64,000 nt of DNA from Voacanga thouarsii (lineage: Eukaryota > Streptophyta > Magnoliopsida > Gentianales > Apocynaceae), in NCBI GenBank assembly GCA_026120185.1, contig JANUWF010001218.1:2976001-3040000 (forward strand). The letters are read 5' to 3'. How positions within the stretch are numbered: position 1 is the first letter of the stretch; the number at the start of each line of letters is the position of its first letter. A program made the translations under genes and the position numbers. Shown here piece by piece: positions 23,151 through 36,379 of the stretch. The notes under the pieces are model-generated. The model saw only the letters and a list, made by a program, of their open reading frames with translations, searched no databases and had not been told where the DNA came from.

Positions 23151-23420
23151 TAATTATTCAACTATTGAAGCTTGTAAAACTTAAGATGTTTTAAGGTCTC
23201 TATTCCCAATTCCTCCACTAAATAGCACTAACTGCATGCTTAAAACTCCCTCTATCAACAATCAAGCTACATGGTCTTTGTGTTAATTTGACATTTTGAA
23301 TAGAAAATATTTTCCCTTTGGAAATTCTCTTCTTATGCAACCACATAAGCATTCATAACCTCTCTTATAACATCAATCAATAAACGTAGTTGTTCAATCT
23401 TAATTTCATCTTTTCTATCC
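23150..23420 (-). pseudogene. Ty3/gypsy aspartic protease fragment of Z
   Basis: The minus strand carries the pattern ENIFYSKCQINTKT followed by SLIVDRGSFKHAVS (catalytic D-R-G in place of the usual D-G/S-G) and a frame-broken continuation, as in gypsy Gag-protease junctions where the text is typically IIDGGSCTN. An upstream acidic and basic linker (about 23400-23730) precedes it. The protease would cleave the retrotransposon polyprotein. It has several stop codons and lies between the G2 insertion point and the 3' LTR of Z. Confidence 0.6.
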
Positions 23421-23735
23421 ACTTTAACTCCTTTACTAGCTTTGGTATCCCTTTCATGTTGTTAAGCTAGATGGCTCATTCTCACTAATTTCACTTCTTC
23501 TCATTTGTTCTTGCACAACTTCTAACCAACTCTTCTTTTTCTCCTTTTATTTTAGAGCCTCCTTCTCCATTTCATTGTGTAGGCTTATTTGCTCTTAAAC
23601 AAATTACACACCATTTGGAGCCATTTCTTCTTGATCATTCTCATCCAACACTTCTAATGGTATGACTCTCCTCTAAAAAGAATAGTATATTGTAAGACTC
23701 CTTAGTAACCCTATTTTCTAAACTCAATTAATCCA

Positions 23736-25233
23736 TGATGTGTCCGAACGTGGGTGTAAAAATCATACATAAACTAAGTACATTCCCAATCAAGTTCAAA
23801 ATTAAAACGTTCAACTCAAATCACACATATGAGCAAGCGTACTCATCATTAACCGAACATAGGGTTCAAACGAGTGTCGATCCTCCAGGAATAAGTAGAC
23901 ATTAATCATCTTTCTTTTATTGTTTAACTAACTCGATAAAGTGAAAAATAAAGAAAAATATAATAAAATAAAAATAAAAGTATATACATGTCAAGGATGG
24001 AGAAGTATGTAATTCAAACCGTTGTTTAGACAAACACGATCTTAAAGTACCTAATCATTCTCTTGGCACCATGAAGGATTAAGATAAATTAGCATCACTT
24101 GGTCTGTCTCAACTAATTATTACCTTCTAGATAAATTAGCATCACTTGGTCTGTCTCAACTAATTCATCCAAAAGATGCATTAAACACAATCCTTGATTA
24201 AATTTCTTAGTCTGGCAAATTTAAAACATAAAATTAATCAATGAATCCTTGGTCTGGCAAACATCAATTAACCTATTTGGTCTAGCAAGTTAACAGCCAA
24301 TAAATATGAAATTAATCAATTGCAATCACCATCAACCTCTTTAGTCTAGCACGTTAATGAAAAGAAACAATCAATTAATCTCGTAATACACCCAAATAAT
24401 TAAATACCAAGAAGAACAATCAATTGATCAAAAGATCAAATAACTCTTAAAATCATGAATATCTAAAATAATGTCGAATTACAATAAAAAAATTAACATA
24501 TCATTGTTCAAGAAAAAGAAAACAAAGTAAAAGAAAGCACTCATAGACAAGCCTCCTTCTTCTTCCTTTGAAGACCTTCTTGGATAACCCTCCTTGAATT
24601 GAAGAATTCCTCCTTTAATTGAGTACTTTTCTATGATGATCAATAAATTCTCTCTCCTTTCACTTGTGTTTTTAATCTATTTAAAGGCTTAGGAAGTGCC
24701 TAAATTCGTAAGTACAGAGTTCTTGGCCGAGTAAAGTTAAAAGATACTAAAACTCCACAGATTACCAAAAACAGCGTAGAAAAAATCAAGCACTGCCTTA
24801 TCTTCAGGGCACAGCTGGCACTGCCTTAGCTCTCGGAGCCAGGGCCAGTTGTGTTCTGCTTCTCTACTCGTTCGTTGATTTTTCTCCGAATTTTGCACAA
24901 TGAAGACCAGAATGCAGTCGGCGCTGCCTTGACTCTTGGAGCCGGCACTAGTTCCCCTCTGTTCTGCTTTCTTTTGACAATTTTTTGTCGCTTCGAAATT
25001 CGTGTAATCCAGTGCATGGCCGGCGCCAATTCTAGAGCCCTAGCCGGTGCCGCCTCTCCTCTGTTCTACGACGTTTTTGTTTCGTTTTACCCCAAAAATC
25101 TGAAATAATGAACAAAACATCTTTCTAAGGGTAAAATCTCAAATATGAAGGAATATGACTAGTTATTAAAAAAAATATATCACAAAAGAACCTCAAATAA
25201 CTAAGAAAAACATGACTAATTTAGCCCCTATCA
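23736..25233 (-). repeat. LTR copy C1 (3' LTR of G2)
   Basis: It starts TGATGTGTCC and ends CCCCTATCA. It contains the GGTCTGGCA motif family (six sites, 24101-24349), a degraded TATA-like TTTAAA on the minus strand (24677-24686), and a G+C-rich stretch with repeated GCCGGCGCC-like words (about 24800-25060). The polypurine tract (minus strand) adjoins at 25234-25250. Confidence 0.9.
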
Positions 25234-26982
25234 TATTCTCCCACACTTAACTCTTTGCTTGTCCTTAAGCAAAGTATCAAGAATAAGTAGGAAACACACA
25301 AGGTTAAATCAATCAATCAATTTCAAAACCATATCTCTAATGCTTTATTCACTCAAGAACATAAAACACATATACTACATCTTTCATAACCAATGCAAGA
25401 CTTGTGTAAGTGAATAATGACTTAGTAGAACTATCTCAATACTACACAATATTCTCAAATAATTGAAAAGAATTTAGTTCAAAAAGAATATGCTTTCCAT
25501 AGGCTTACTATTCATACACTCTCTCCACTAATCCGAGACACATCATGATTCTACTTAGATCAAGTAGGACTTTTAAGCTTGTAATGTAAGGCTAAAGGCT
25601 TGTAATGTACCTTATCAAACGAAGGATATAGGAGAATCAAAAATCAAAGAAACTGAGAGTTCGCAAGAAAAGGATAAATACAATGAATCAATAATTTCTA
25701 ACTCTTTTTGCTCTCCTATACTAAAAATCAATCAAACCATAACCTTATTCAGCAATTACAACTCCACACAAGAAAATCTTGCACTTTTCTCTTTCTTTTT
25801 CAACTCTTCTTTTTTTTTTCCCCCACAAGATCACTCAAATTTCTTGCAATGGTGTCAAGTACTTTTTATGAACTTAACTTTTTACAGCTCAATCACCATT
25901 CTTTTTGTGATCTTTTCATACTTCTTATTTCACTAAGTTTTTTTTTTCTCTTTCGTCCTATTTTTTTCTTGTGTTCAATCTCTTTTTTCTTTTTCTTCTC
26001 TTTCTTTTCTTTCCTTTTCTTTTCTTTTCCAGCTCAACTTGTTATTGATCCATAAATGAAAGTAACAAATCATGATCTTTATCCCAATATTCTTCCTCAA
26101 TATTTTCTTACATATACTTGCATCCATTAAGAGCATAAAGATTTGAAAAATTATTCAAAGTCTCATAAACAAGCAATGGACAAAATATTGTGACGGGTTT
26201 TAATGAAAGAAATAAACAATTTAGGCTCAAAATAGGCACTAGGGATAATATGATAATAGGTAGGCTTGAAAAACTCAAATTATCCAAAGAAGGCCTATTA
26301 CTGTCATCCCGAAGTTAAATCATAACTGTCTTTCTTATTTTGCCTCGAGAGGTATTCAAGTAAGTTCTAGAATACTCCATGAATTTTAGTAGAAAAAACA
26401 GGTTTAAGAACAATGCAAAGTATTTGATCAAGAACTATTTCGTCCAAGTGCGTGCAAAAAGTCATGCATAAGCTATAAATGATCCAGAACATATGCTCTA
26501 TAATCTATCATAAGGACATGCATTAAAAATATAGCTTGAAATCTCAAAGAAAATCAGAACAATTTGAAAATTTTCGCTCAAAATTTGCCCGCAAGAAGGC
26601 AAAAGTATATGTATAGAAGACTTCTCAATCAAATCACTCCCCCACATTTAAACTGGACATTGTCCTCAATGGCCAAATAAATATAACAAGAACATACAAT
26701 ACCATGGGACCAAAAACATATAAAGGAGAAGAGATAAGAAAAATAAACTTCCATTCGTTTGACATTGTGTTGTACAAGATCTGAATACTTGAAGAATGAG
26801 GCATTGGCAAAGTACCTAAAAAGAAAAATACAAAAGAAAACACACCAAAGCATAAACACAAGAAAAGAAAATAAAGCAAAAACAAAAGAAAGAACATAGT
26901 ACACAGGAAAACACCCTAACGAAAAAATAATCAAAAGAGAAAGGAAAAACAAGAATGATTGAGAAGATGCAGACAAGCATCA
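25234..26982 (-). other. 3' non-coding region of G2
   Basis: It runs between the stop of the G2 frame (TGA at 26983-26985, minus strand) and the 3' LTR. It includes the polypurine tract beside the LTR and a second, similar tract at about 26635-26656. The plus strand has long pyrimidine stretches (25780-26035). The same region is shared with G1 (28549-30410) and G3 (40368-41900). Confidence 0.75.
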
Positions 26983-27011
26983 TCAGTCCTCCTCCTTATC
27001 ATCATCCTCAT
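26983..27011 (-). pseudogene. C-terminal tail of the G2 ORF, separated by G1
   Basis: Twenty-nine bases complete the frame that is broken at 36380, giving a very acidic end (DEDDDKEED) before TGA. Reading phase is kept exactly once G1 and one CTCAT are set aside, which supports both the gene model and the insertion model. Confidence 0.8.
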
Positions 27012-28548
27012 TGATGTGTTTGAACTTGGGTATAAAAATCATACAAAAACTAAGCAAATTCCCAATCAAGTTTAAATTAAAACGTTCAACCCAAATTACA
27101 TATATGAGAAAGCGTACTCATCATTAACCAAGCATAGGGTTCAAACGAGTGTCGATCCTCAAGGAACAAGTAGACATTAATCACATTTCTTTCATTGTTT
27201 AACCAACTCGATAAAGTGAAAAACAAAGAAAATCAAAATAAAAATATATACATGTCAAAGATAGAGAAGTATGTAATTCAAACCATTTTTTAGATAAACA
27301 TGATCTTAAAGAACTCAATTATTATTATAGCTAATTATTCTCTTGGAATCATGAATGATTAAGATAGACTCACTTCTTTTTCAATCCATGAAATCACTAT
27401 CTTCTAGATAAATTAGAATTACTTGGTCTCGTCTCAACTAATTCACCTAAAAGATGCATTAAACACAATCCTTGATTAAATTCCCTTGGTCTCGGTGAAT
27501 TTATAACATAAAATTAACCAATGAATCCTTAATCTCGGCAAACATCAATTAACCTTTAATTACACAATCCTCATCAACTAACCCCCTTGGTCTCGGCGAG
27601 TTACTTGACAACAAATATGAAATTAATCAATCGAAACTACTATCAACCCCTTTAGTCTTAGTGAGCTAATAGGAAGAACCAACCAACTAACCTCGTAATA
27701 AGCACAAGTAATTAAATACCAAGAAAAATAATCAATCAATAAAAAAATCAAATACTCTAAATATCATGAATATCTACAACAATATCAAATTATATTAAAA
27801 CAATTAACAAATCATTGTCCAAGAAAAAAAAAAACAAAGTAAAAGAAAGCACTCATAGACAAAGCCTCCTTCTTCTTCCTTTGAAGACCTTCTTGCACAA
27901 CTCTCCTTGAACTTGAAGAATTTCTCATTTGATTGAGTAATCTTCTATGATAATCAATGAATTCTTCCATTTTCCCTTGTGTTTTCCATCTATTTATAGG
28001 TTTAGGAAGTTCCTAAACTCGTAGATACAAAGTTCTTGGATGAGTAGAAGTTGAAAGATACTAAAACTTCTCCAATTACCAAAAATCGCGTAGAAAAATC
28101 ACAACACCGCCATGGCTTCAGGACACAGCCGGCGCTATCTTGACTCTTGGAGCCGGTGCCGATTGTGTTTTGCTTCTCCACATGTTCGCCGATTATTTTT
28201 CGAATTTTGCACAATGTGTTCCAGAATGCAGCCAGTACCGGCTCCAGCTTCACAGCTGGCGCCGCCTTGGTTCTGTTCTACTCTGTTTCAAAAATTTTTC
28301 CGTCGCTTCGAAGTTCATTTCATCAATGCATGGCCAACGCCAGTTCTAAGGCCATAGCCGGTGCCACCTCTCCTCTGTTTTGCGACGTTTTTATTTCGTT
28401 TTACCCTAAAAATCTAAAATAAAGAACAAAATACCTTTCCAAGGGTAAAATCTCAAATATGAAGGAATATAACTAGTTATTGAACAAAATGTATTACAAA
28501 TGAACCTCAAATAACTAGGAAAAATATAACTTAATTTAGCCCCTATCA
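27012..28548 (-). repeat. LTR copy C2 (3' LTR of G1)
   Basis: It starts TGATGTGTTT and ends CCCCTATCA. The TATA box CTATAAATAG lies on the minus strand at 27990-27999. Five spaced GGTCTCGG-type motifs lie at 27425, 27488, 27531, 27589 and 27654. A G+C-rich stretch with GCCGG(C/T)GCC-type words lies at about 28110-28375. Confidence 0.95.
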
Positions 28549-30410
28549 TATTCCCCCACACTTAGCTCTTTACTTGTCCTCAAGCAAAGTATCAAGAACA
28601 AGTAGGAAAACACAAGGTTTAATCAATCACTCAATTAATTTCAAAACCATATCTTCAATGCTTTCTTTATTCAAGAATATAAAACACATGCTACAACATT
28701 TTTCACAACCAACGCAAGACTTGTGTTAGTGATAAATGACTTAGTAGAACCATCTCAATACTTCACAATATCCTCAAACCATTGGAAAGAATTTAGTTCA
28801 ATAAGAATATGCATTCCATATACTTACTTTTCATACACTCTCTTCACTAATCCAAGACATATCATGATTCTGCTTAGATCAAGTAGAATTTTTAAGCTTG
28901 TAATGTAAGGCTAAAGGTTTGTAATGTAGCTTATCAAATGAAGGATATAGAAGAATCAAAAGTCAAAGAAAAATTGAGAGTTAGCAAGAAAAGGATAAAC
29001 AAAATGAATCAATAATTTCACACTCTTCTTGCTCACCTATTCCAAAAATCCATCAAACCATAACCTCATATAGCAATTACAACTCCACTCAAGCAAATAT
29101 TGCATTTTTTCTCTTTTTTTTTTCTTTCAACTCTTCTTTTCATCAACTCTTTTCTATTTCTTTCACAAAATTACTCAAATTTCCAGCAATAGTGTCAAAG
29201 ATTATGAACTTAACTTTTACAGTTCAATCACTATCCCTTTTGTGATCTTTTCTTTTCTTATTTTTCCTTCAATGTGTCTTTTCTCTCACTGCTGCTGGTG
29301 TTTTTTTTCTCACTTCTCTTCTTTCATTCTTTCTAGCAGCTTTTTGCTTTCTTCTCTCACTGACTGCTACTCTTCTTTTCTTTTCTTGTTTTCACTCTCT
29401 CTTTTCTCTTTCTTTCTTTCTTTTATTTTTTTCAACCTAACTTGTTATTGATCCATGACTGAAAATAACAAGTCATGATCTTTATCCCAACATTCTTCCT
29501 CAACAATTTCTTACATACACTTCCATCCATCAAGAGCATAAAGATTTGAAAAATCATTCAAACTCCCATAAACAAGCAATGGACAAAATCTTGTCACGGG
29601 TTTTAAAGAAAGAAATCAACAATTTAGGCTCAAAATAGGCACCAAGGATAATATAACAATAGGTAGGCTTGAAAACCTCAAACTATCCAAAGAAGGCCTA
29701 TTACCGTCATCCCTAAGTTAAATCATGATTGTCTTTCTTATTTCGCCTCAAGAGATATTCAAGTAAGTTCTAGAATGCTCTATGAATTTTAGTAGAAAAA
29801 CAGGTTTAAGAATAATGTACAACATTTGATCAAGAACTACTTTGTCCAATGTGAGTGCAAAAAGTCATGCATAAGCCATAAATGATCTAGAACATATTCT
29901 CTATACTTCACCATAAAGACATGCCCAAATAATATAGCTTGACATATCTAGAAAATCAAAAAAATTTGAAAAATTTTCGCTCAAAAATTTGTTCCCAAGA
30001 AGGTTAAAATATATGTATAGAAGACTTGTCAATCAAATCACTCCCCCACACTTAAACTGGACATTGTCCTCAATGGACAAATACATAGAACAAGAACAAC
30101 CAATACCATAGGACCAAAAATATAAAGGAGAAGAGATAAGAAAAATAACCTTCCTTTCATTTGGAATTGTGCTGTACAAGATCTGAAATGCTTGAAGAAT
30201 GAGGCATTAGCAAAGTACCTAAAAAAGAAAAATACAAAAGAAAACACACCAAAGCGTAAAAACTAAAAAAGGAAAATAAATCAAAAACAAAAGAATGAAA
30301 AGAGTACAAACAAAAATAATTACCTCTTGAGAAACCAAAAAGTTCTATGCGGCAGCGTCGAAAAGCATCTCCACCTGCTCGGGGTTGGGAAGTCCTTCCC
30401 CCACATAGCA
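28549..30410 (-). other. 3' non-coding region of G1
   Basis: It starts at the LTR with the polypurine tract (plus strand TATTCCCCCACACTTA, 28549-28564) and holds a second copy of that tract with its neighbouring words at 30039-30060. Plus-strand pyrimidine tracts at 29100-29440 give low-complexity open frames that are not genes. Confidence 0.75.
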
Positions 30411-31356
30411 TTTCACGCGATTGCCATTGACTTTGAAAGTGCCATGAGTGGGGTGAGCAATTTTGAGGGTGCCAAAAGGGAATATCTTACTTACCGTGAA
30501 TGGTCCCGACCATCGTGATTTCAATTTACCCTAAAAGAGTTTTAAACGAGAATTGAATAGCAACACCTGATCGCCCTTCTCCCATCCGTGTTAACGAGTG
30601 ATATGCTGATTATGCCACTTTTTGACCTTCTCTTTATAGCTCATTGAATTATCATAAGCATCCGCCCGCAATTCTTTCAAGGCAGTAAGTTGAAGCAATA
30701 TGGACTTCCCTACCAAGTCAAGATCAAGATTAACAAATTTAATAGCCCAATACGCCTTATGCTCAATCTCGACAGGTAAATGGCAAGCTTTCCTGTAGAC
30801 TAACTAAAAAAGAGTTGTCCCAATTGGAGTTTTAAAAGCCGTCCTATATGCCCAAAGAGTGTCGTCTAATTTTTTACTCCAATCCTTTCTAGTATGGTTA
30901 ACAGATTTTTCTAAGATTCTTTTGATTTCTCTATTAACCACTTCAACCTGTCCACTGGTTTGGTGGTGATAAGGGATAGCAAACCTATGGTTCGCTCTTA
31001 AATGTTGGAAAACTTTTTCCATTTGCGTTTTACAAAAATGAGTCCCCCTATCACTAATAAGCACCTTAAACACACCAAAACGGGTGAAAAGTTTTTTTCA
31101 GAAATTTTATCACAACCCTTGCATTATTAGTGGGTAAAGCTTGGACCTCAACCTATTTAGAAACATAATCCACTGCCACCAAAACATATTTATTCCCCAA
31201 AGAACTAGGAAACGGTCCCATAAAGTCTATTCCCCAACAATTAAATACTTCACAAGCTTGAAAAATTTGTAATGGCATCTCATTATATTTGAAAATGTTA
31301 CTTGTACGTTGACACCTATCACAACTTTGGACAAACCTATAGGCATCTTTAAACAA
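30411..31356 (-). pseudogene. G1 integrase, decayed
   Basis: The zinc-binding end (CDRCQRTSN) and catalytic core are visible in two frames: [12 protein letters not shown] with the first Asp (31153-31356), then ISDRGTHFC with the second Asp and HPQTSG-like [20 protein letters not shown] with the Glu (30804-31073). A C-terminal domain with GDQVLLFNSRLKLF and KLKSRWSGPFTV lies at about 30440-30570 and contains one stop. It would insert the cDNA into chromosomes. A frameshift separates the first and second parts of the core. Confidence 0.92.
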
Positions 31357-31569
31357 TGTGGGCTAATAAAATTCAGAGGCGAGCACCTTTCGTGCAGTGT
31401 TGTTAACTTGGTAGTGGCCTTCAGCAAGGCCTTCATGACAATGTCTAAGAATATCCTCTCCTTCCCTAAAATCCAAGCATCTACGAATAATTTGATCCGC
31501 ACAACACTTAAATAAATATGGATCTTTCCAAAAGTAATGTCGTACTTCGGAGAGGAATTTCTTCTTTTG

Positions 31570-33373
31570 TTACATCATGAGGTCTTTTGGAGTAATTCCT
31601 GCAACCAAGTAGTTAGGAAAGTCGGCGAACCATGGGGTGTTTGGAATCTCACCTTCTATTAGCAAGAGTTGCTCATCCGGAAAAACGTCATCGATGTCTT
31701 CTACTATCAAGGATTCCAAATTTAGATTGTCCAATCTTGACAAGTGATCCGCAGCCAAGTTTTCTGCACCTTTTTTGTCCCTAATTTTCAAATCAAATTC
31801 CTGCAATACTAGAACCCATCTTATCAACCTTGGTTTGGAATCATGTTTGGTTAGTAGGTACTTCAGGGATGAATGGGTCGTATAAACGATGAATTTGGAC
31901 AAAATAAGATAAGAACGGAATTTGTTAAATGCAAACACTATGGCAAGCAGTTCTTTCTCTGCTGTTGTGTAATTTTCCTGTGCATCAGTTAACATCTTGC
32001 TGGCATAGTATATAGGTTGGAAGTGCTTATTCCATCATTATCCCAATACTGCACCAACTGCAAAATCACTTGCATCACATATTAGTTCAAAGGGAAGAGA
32101 CCAATCATGTGCAATTAGAATGGGTGGATTAATTAATTTCTCTTTAAGTATGGTAAAAATGTTGAGACATTTATCAACAAAATTAAACACAGCATCCTTT
32201 TCAAGTAAAGAGGTAAGAGGTTTTGAAAGTTTTGAGAAGTCTAAGATGAACCTCCTGTAGAAATCTGCATGACCAAGAAAGCTTCTTATGGCTTTTACCG
32301 AAGTAGGGGGAGGTAGCTTCTCAATTACTTCAATTTTTTCTCTATCAACCTCAATACCCTTCCTTAAAATTTTATGCCCCCAACACAATACCTTCTTGTA
32401 CCATAAAGTGTCACTTTTCCCAATTAAGTATGAGGTTAGTCTCTTTACATCTTGCTAGCACCTTTTCAAAGATTAGATAAGCACAAGTCAAATGAATCAC
32501 CAAAAATTAAGAAATCATCTATAAATACCTCCATGATGTCCCCCACGAGTCCTTCAAATATAGCTGTCATGCACCTTCGAAATGTTTCGAGGTTATTGCA
32601 AAGGCTAAATGGCATCCGACGATATGTAAAAGTACCATATGGACATGTGAAAGTGGTTTTTTCTTGGTCCTCCGAGGTTATGGGAATTTGTAGGTAGCCA
32701 GAAAATCCATCTAAAAAATAATAATACTCATGTCCGGCTAACCTTTCCAACATTTGGTCAATAAAAGGTAGAGGGAAGTGATCTTTTCTAGTGGCTTTGT
32801 TTAGCATCCTATAATCTATGCAAAACCTCCAACCCGTGACCAATCTTATAGGGACTAACTCATTTTTATCATTGGGGCTCACCGTCATTCCTCCCTTCTT
32901 TGGTACCACTTGAGTAGGACTCACCCAAACACTATCAGAAATAGGGCAAATGATGCCTGAATCTAAGAGCTTAACCACCTTACATTTTACCACTTCACTT
33001 ATATGTAGGTTCAACCTACATTGGGGTTGTACTATGGGTTTTGCACCTTCTTCCATCAAGATCTTGTGTGTGCAAAATGATAGATTAATGCTCAGTGATC
33101 TTCCAAGCTATCACTCCCTTATATTTTTCCCAACATACTTACCAGCTTGGTCTTTTGTTCTGGATCAAGATCTTTGGCAATGATGACAGGCAACTTACGT
33201 TCTTTAACCAAGAACACATATTCCAAATGCTCGGGTAGGTCTTTTAAATCCAATTCGGGAGGATTTTCTATAGATGATTTCATTCTCGTTAAACTGCTTT
33301 CTCTATTTCCAAATTCTGCATCCCATCCTCGTTGTGAAATTCCTCCAAATAAACCATAGATGTTTCTATCCAT
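31570..33373 (-). pseudogene. G1 reverse transcriptase and RNase H, decayed
   Basis: A linker with PPELDLKDLPEHLEYVFL (33119-33373) leads into the reverse transcriptase (32466-33059), with the palm motifs WRFCIDYRMLNKAT, YYFLDGFSGY and the catalytic VFIDDFLIF. The thumb and connection follow (32038-32388, RSFLGHADFYRRF), then RNase H (31570-31995, [16 protein letters not shown]). The segments use three different frames and need at least two frameshifts. Order and spacing are those of plant gypsy elements. It would copy element RNA into DNA in the cytoplasmic particle. Confidence 0.95.
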
Positions 33374-33390
33374 TCCTCCTCAATAGATTC

Positions 33391-34044
33391 CTACATCAAC
33401 TCAAAAATTGATTCGTCAATAATATCAACTCTTAGACAAGAATTATCAGAAGACACAAGGTGTTGCATACTCTTGTAGATTTGAATGACTACTTCCTCAT
33501 CCCCAACCCTAAGTGTCAGCCTTCCCCCATAAACGTCAATTAATGCTTTTGTTGTAGCTAGGAAAGGTCTACCTAAGATTAAAGGAACTTTGGAATCTTC
33601 ATCCATGTCAAGAATAACAAAATCCACTAGAAATATGAATTTATCAACTTTCACCAACACATCTTCTATTATGCCCCTAGGATATTTGATAGATCTATCC
33701 GCGAGTTGAATACTCATCCTAGTAGCCTATGGTTCTCCTAGGCCTAGCCTTTTGAATGTTTTATATGACAATAAATTAATACTAGCACCTAGGTCAACCA
33801 ATGCATTACAGACATGAAGAGTGCCAATTAGACATGGGATAGAGAAACTCCCTAGATCTTTTGCTTTATGTGGCAAATTCGAATTGTCTTGCAGGATGGT
33901 AGAGCATTCTTCGTTGAGGACTACTGTGGACAACCCTTCCAATCGCTTTTTATTGACAAGCATGCTTTTGAGGAATTTGGCATATTTGGGCATGTGAATT
34001 AAAGCCTCACTTAAGGGGATATTTATGTGCAGTTGTTTGAACAC
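33391..34044 (-). pseudogene. G1 aspartic protease region, decayed
   Basis: Frame 33727-34044 ends with CNALVDLGASINLLSY, the protease active-site region as written in Athila-type elements, after a Gag C-terminal-like lead (INIPLSEALIHMPKYAKFLK). Frame 33391-33717 continues with the second half (VPLILGRPFLATTKALIDVYGG). A stop separates them in one reading frame. The protease would process the polyprotein. Confidence 0.9.
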
Positions 34045-34818
34045 CTTAAGGAATCTGTCGAATTGAGCATCTTTTCGAGCCTTATATAGATGAGTAGGAT
34101 ACGGTATGTTAGGCTGAAAAGTAAGTTTTTCGGGAGGTGCACAGGGGATACCGGCGTCGGGTCCAGTTCTGTAGTTGGGGCCGATTCAATTCTGCGTTGT
34201 GTAGTCTCGGGTCTTTCAGATAGCCGGTGCCGGTTCAGTTCTTCCAGCCAGCGCCGGTTGTCATCTGGATTGTCAGGTAATTCTTTTTCATTTCACAATG
34301 TAACAACAGCTGTTTCCGCACTGGTTATTGGGGTTAGGTTGTGGGATTTTATCACCATGTCCGTCAAGAACCAAATTTATCGTTCCATATTATGGATCAT
34401 TGCTTCGAATTTCTCAAATATGGAATCAATTTCTTGGAACGCCTTGTGACATGAACAACAAATTTCTCAATTAATATTTCAAGTTCTGCTGATCCTGGTG
34501 CTACGAGTGTCCTCTTAGGAATGCAATGGAGGTACTGCCCCTCATTAGACTTCCTCGGATTCTAGTTCGTCATTTCTCCTACACATAGAGGTGAGTTAGA
34601 ATTGGAATTATTGATGAAAACAAAATTACAGGATTACAACGTTAGTAAAAAGAACATAGTCAAAGTTAGTAGGTTAGGTTATGTTACAAGGGTGTACAAA
34701 AAAACATGAAGTACAAAAAATGCACATTTTTGTGAACACTTATACATATCTTACATATCTACATATTTACATATGTACATGGTTAAATCAACAAAATTTA
34801 AGTTTCCATGCTATTGTT
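34045..34818 (-). other. Truncated gag/leader of G1
   Basis: No Gag domain was recognised. A G+C-rich island at about 34140-34265 carries GCCGGTGCCGG-type words like those inside the LTRs. The rest is AT-rich and similar to the G3 leader near 42950-43150. Confidence 0.6.
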
Positions 34819-34835
34819 CCCCGGCAACGGCGCCA
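34819..34835 (-). promoter_or_regulatory. G1 primer-binding site (tRNA-Asp type)
   Basis: The plus strand reads CCCCGGCAACGGCGCCA; the minus strand is the exact complement of the 3' end of plant tRNA-Asp. It lies six bases inside the 5' LTR edge at 34842. Confidence 0.9.
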
Positions 34836-34841
34836 AAAACT

Positions 34842-36374
34842 TAATGTGTTCAAACTTAGGTATAAAAATCATACAAAAATTAAGTATATTCCCAATCAAG
34901 TTTAAATTAAAACGTTCAACTCAAATCACACATTTGAGCAAGTGTACTCATCGTTAACCAAGCATAGGGTTCAAACAAGTGTCGATCCTCAAGAAACAAG
35001 TAGACATTAATCACCTTTCTTTCATTGTTTAACCAACTCGATAAAGTGAAAACAAAGAAAAATAAAAATAAAAATATATACATGTCAAGGATGGAGAAGT
35101 ATGTAATTCAAACCATTGTTTAGACAAACATGATCCTAAAGAATTCAATCATTATTATAACTTATTATTCTCTTGGCATTATGAAGGATTAAGATAGACT
35201 CACTTCTTTTTCAATCCATGGAATCACTATCTTCTAGAAAAATTAGAATCACTTGGTCTCGTCTCAACTAATTCACCTAAAAGATGCATTAAACACAATC
35301 ATTGATTAAATTTTCTTGGTCTTGGCGAATTTATAACATGAAATTAACCAATGAATCCTTAGTCTCGGCAAACATCAATTAGCCTTTAATTACCCAATCC
35401 TCATCAACTAACCCCCTTGGTCTCAGTGGGTTACTTGACAACAAATATAAAATTAATCATTTAAAACTACCATCAACCCTCTTGGTCTCGGCGAGTTAAT
35501 AGGAAGAACCAACCAACTAACCTCATAATAAGCACAAGTAATTAAATACCAAAAAAAATAATCAATCAATCAAAAGATCAAATACTCTAAATATCATGAA
35601 TATCTACAACAATGTCAAATTACACTAAAACAATTAACAAATCACTGTTCAAGAAAAAGAAAAGAAAGTAAAAAAAAAGCACTCATAGACAAGCCTCATT
35701 CTTCTTCCTTTGAAGATCTTCTTGCACAACCCTCCTTGAACTTGAAGAATTCCTTCTTTGATTGAGTAATCTTCTATAATAATCAATGAATTCTCCCCTT
35801 TTCCCTTGTGTTTTCCATCTATTTATAGGCTTAGAAAATGCCTAAACTCTAGGTACAAAGTTCTTGGTCGAGTAAAAGTTGGAAGATATTAAAACTCCCC
35901 AGATTATCAAAAACCGCATAGAAAAATCACAACGCCGTCTTGGCTTCAGGGCACAGCCGGCACCACCTTGACTCTTGGAGCCAGCACCGGTTGTGTTATG
36001 CTTCTCCACTTGTTCGCCAATTTTTCTTCGAATTTTGCACAATGTGTTCCAGAATGCAGCCGGCGTCGGTTCCAGCCTCACAACCAACGTCGCCTTGGTT
36101 CTGTTCTGCTCTATTTCAATAATTTTTCTGTCATTTCGAAGTTCATTTCATCAATGCATGGCCGGCGCCGGTTCTAGGGCTATAGCCGGCGCTGCCTCTC
36201 CTCTGTTTTGCGATGTTTTTATTTCATTTTACCCTAAAAATCTGAAATAAATAACAAAATACCTTTCCAAGGGTAAAATCTCAAATATGAAGGAATATAC
36301 TAGTTATTGAAAAAAATGTATTACAAATGAACCTCAAATAACTAGGAAAAATATGACTAATTTAGTCTCTATCA
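34842..36374 (-). repeat. LTR copy C3 (5' LTR of G1)
   Basis: It starts TAATGTGTTC (the usual TGATGTG with a G-to-A change) and ends CTCTATCA. The TATA box CTATAAATAG is on the minus strand at 35819-35828. The five motif sites match those in C2. The G+C-rich stretch lies at about 35935-36200. Confidence 0.95.
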
Positions 36375-36379
36375 CTCAT

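Larger units (their letters stand above)
27012..36374 (-). mobile_element. G1: Athila-like Ty3/gypsy element with pol, inserted into G2
   Basis: This is a 9,363-bp element with LTRs of about 1.53 kb, target duplication CTCAT (27007-27011 and 36375-36379), primer-binding site at 34819-34835, polypurine tract at 28549-28565 and a pol region at 30411-34044 on the minus strand. The tRNA-Asp primer, protease text DLGASINLL and reverse transcriptase text FIDDF fit the Athila branch. The space for gag (34045-34818) is under 0.8 kb, so gag is almost wholly missing. LTRs differ by about 8 % by eye. It sits in the last codons of the G2 frame. Confidence 0.95.

Noticed and set aside
25708..26055. Hydrophobic frame in the G2 3' region
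   Set aside because: Pyrimidine-tract translation on the non-coding strand; the similar G1 region gives an unrelated frame.
28002..28422. Several Ala/Arg/Ser-rich frames in Athila-like LTRs (also near 24850 and 35940)
   Set aside because: They fall on both strands of the G+C-rich LTR island and are shared only because the LTRs are copies.
34819..34835. tRNA-Asp gene fragment
   Set aside because: Only the 3' end complement is present, at the LTR edge; it is a primer-binding site.
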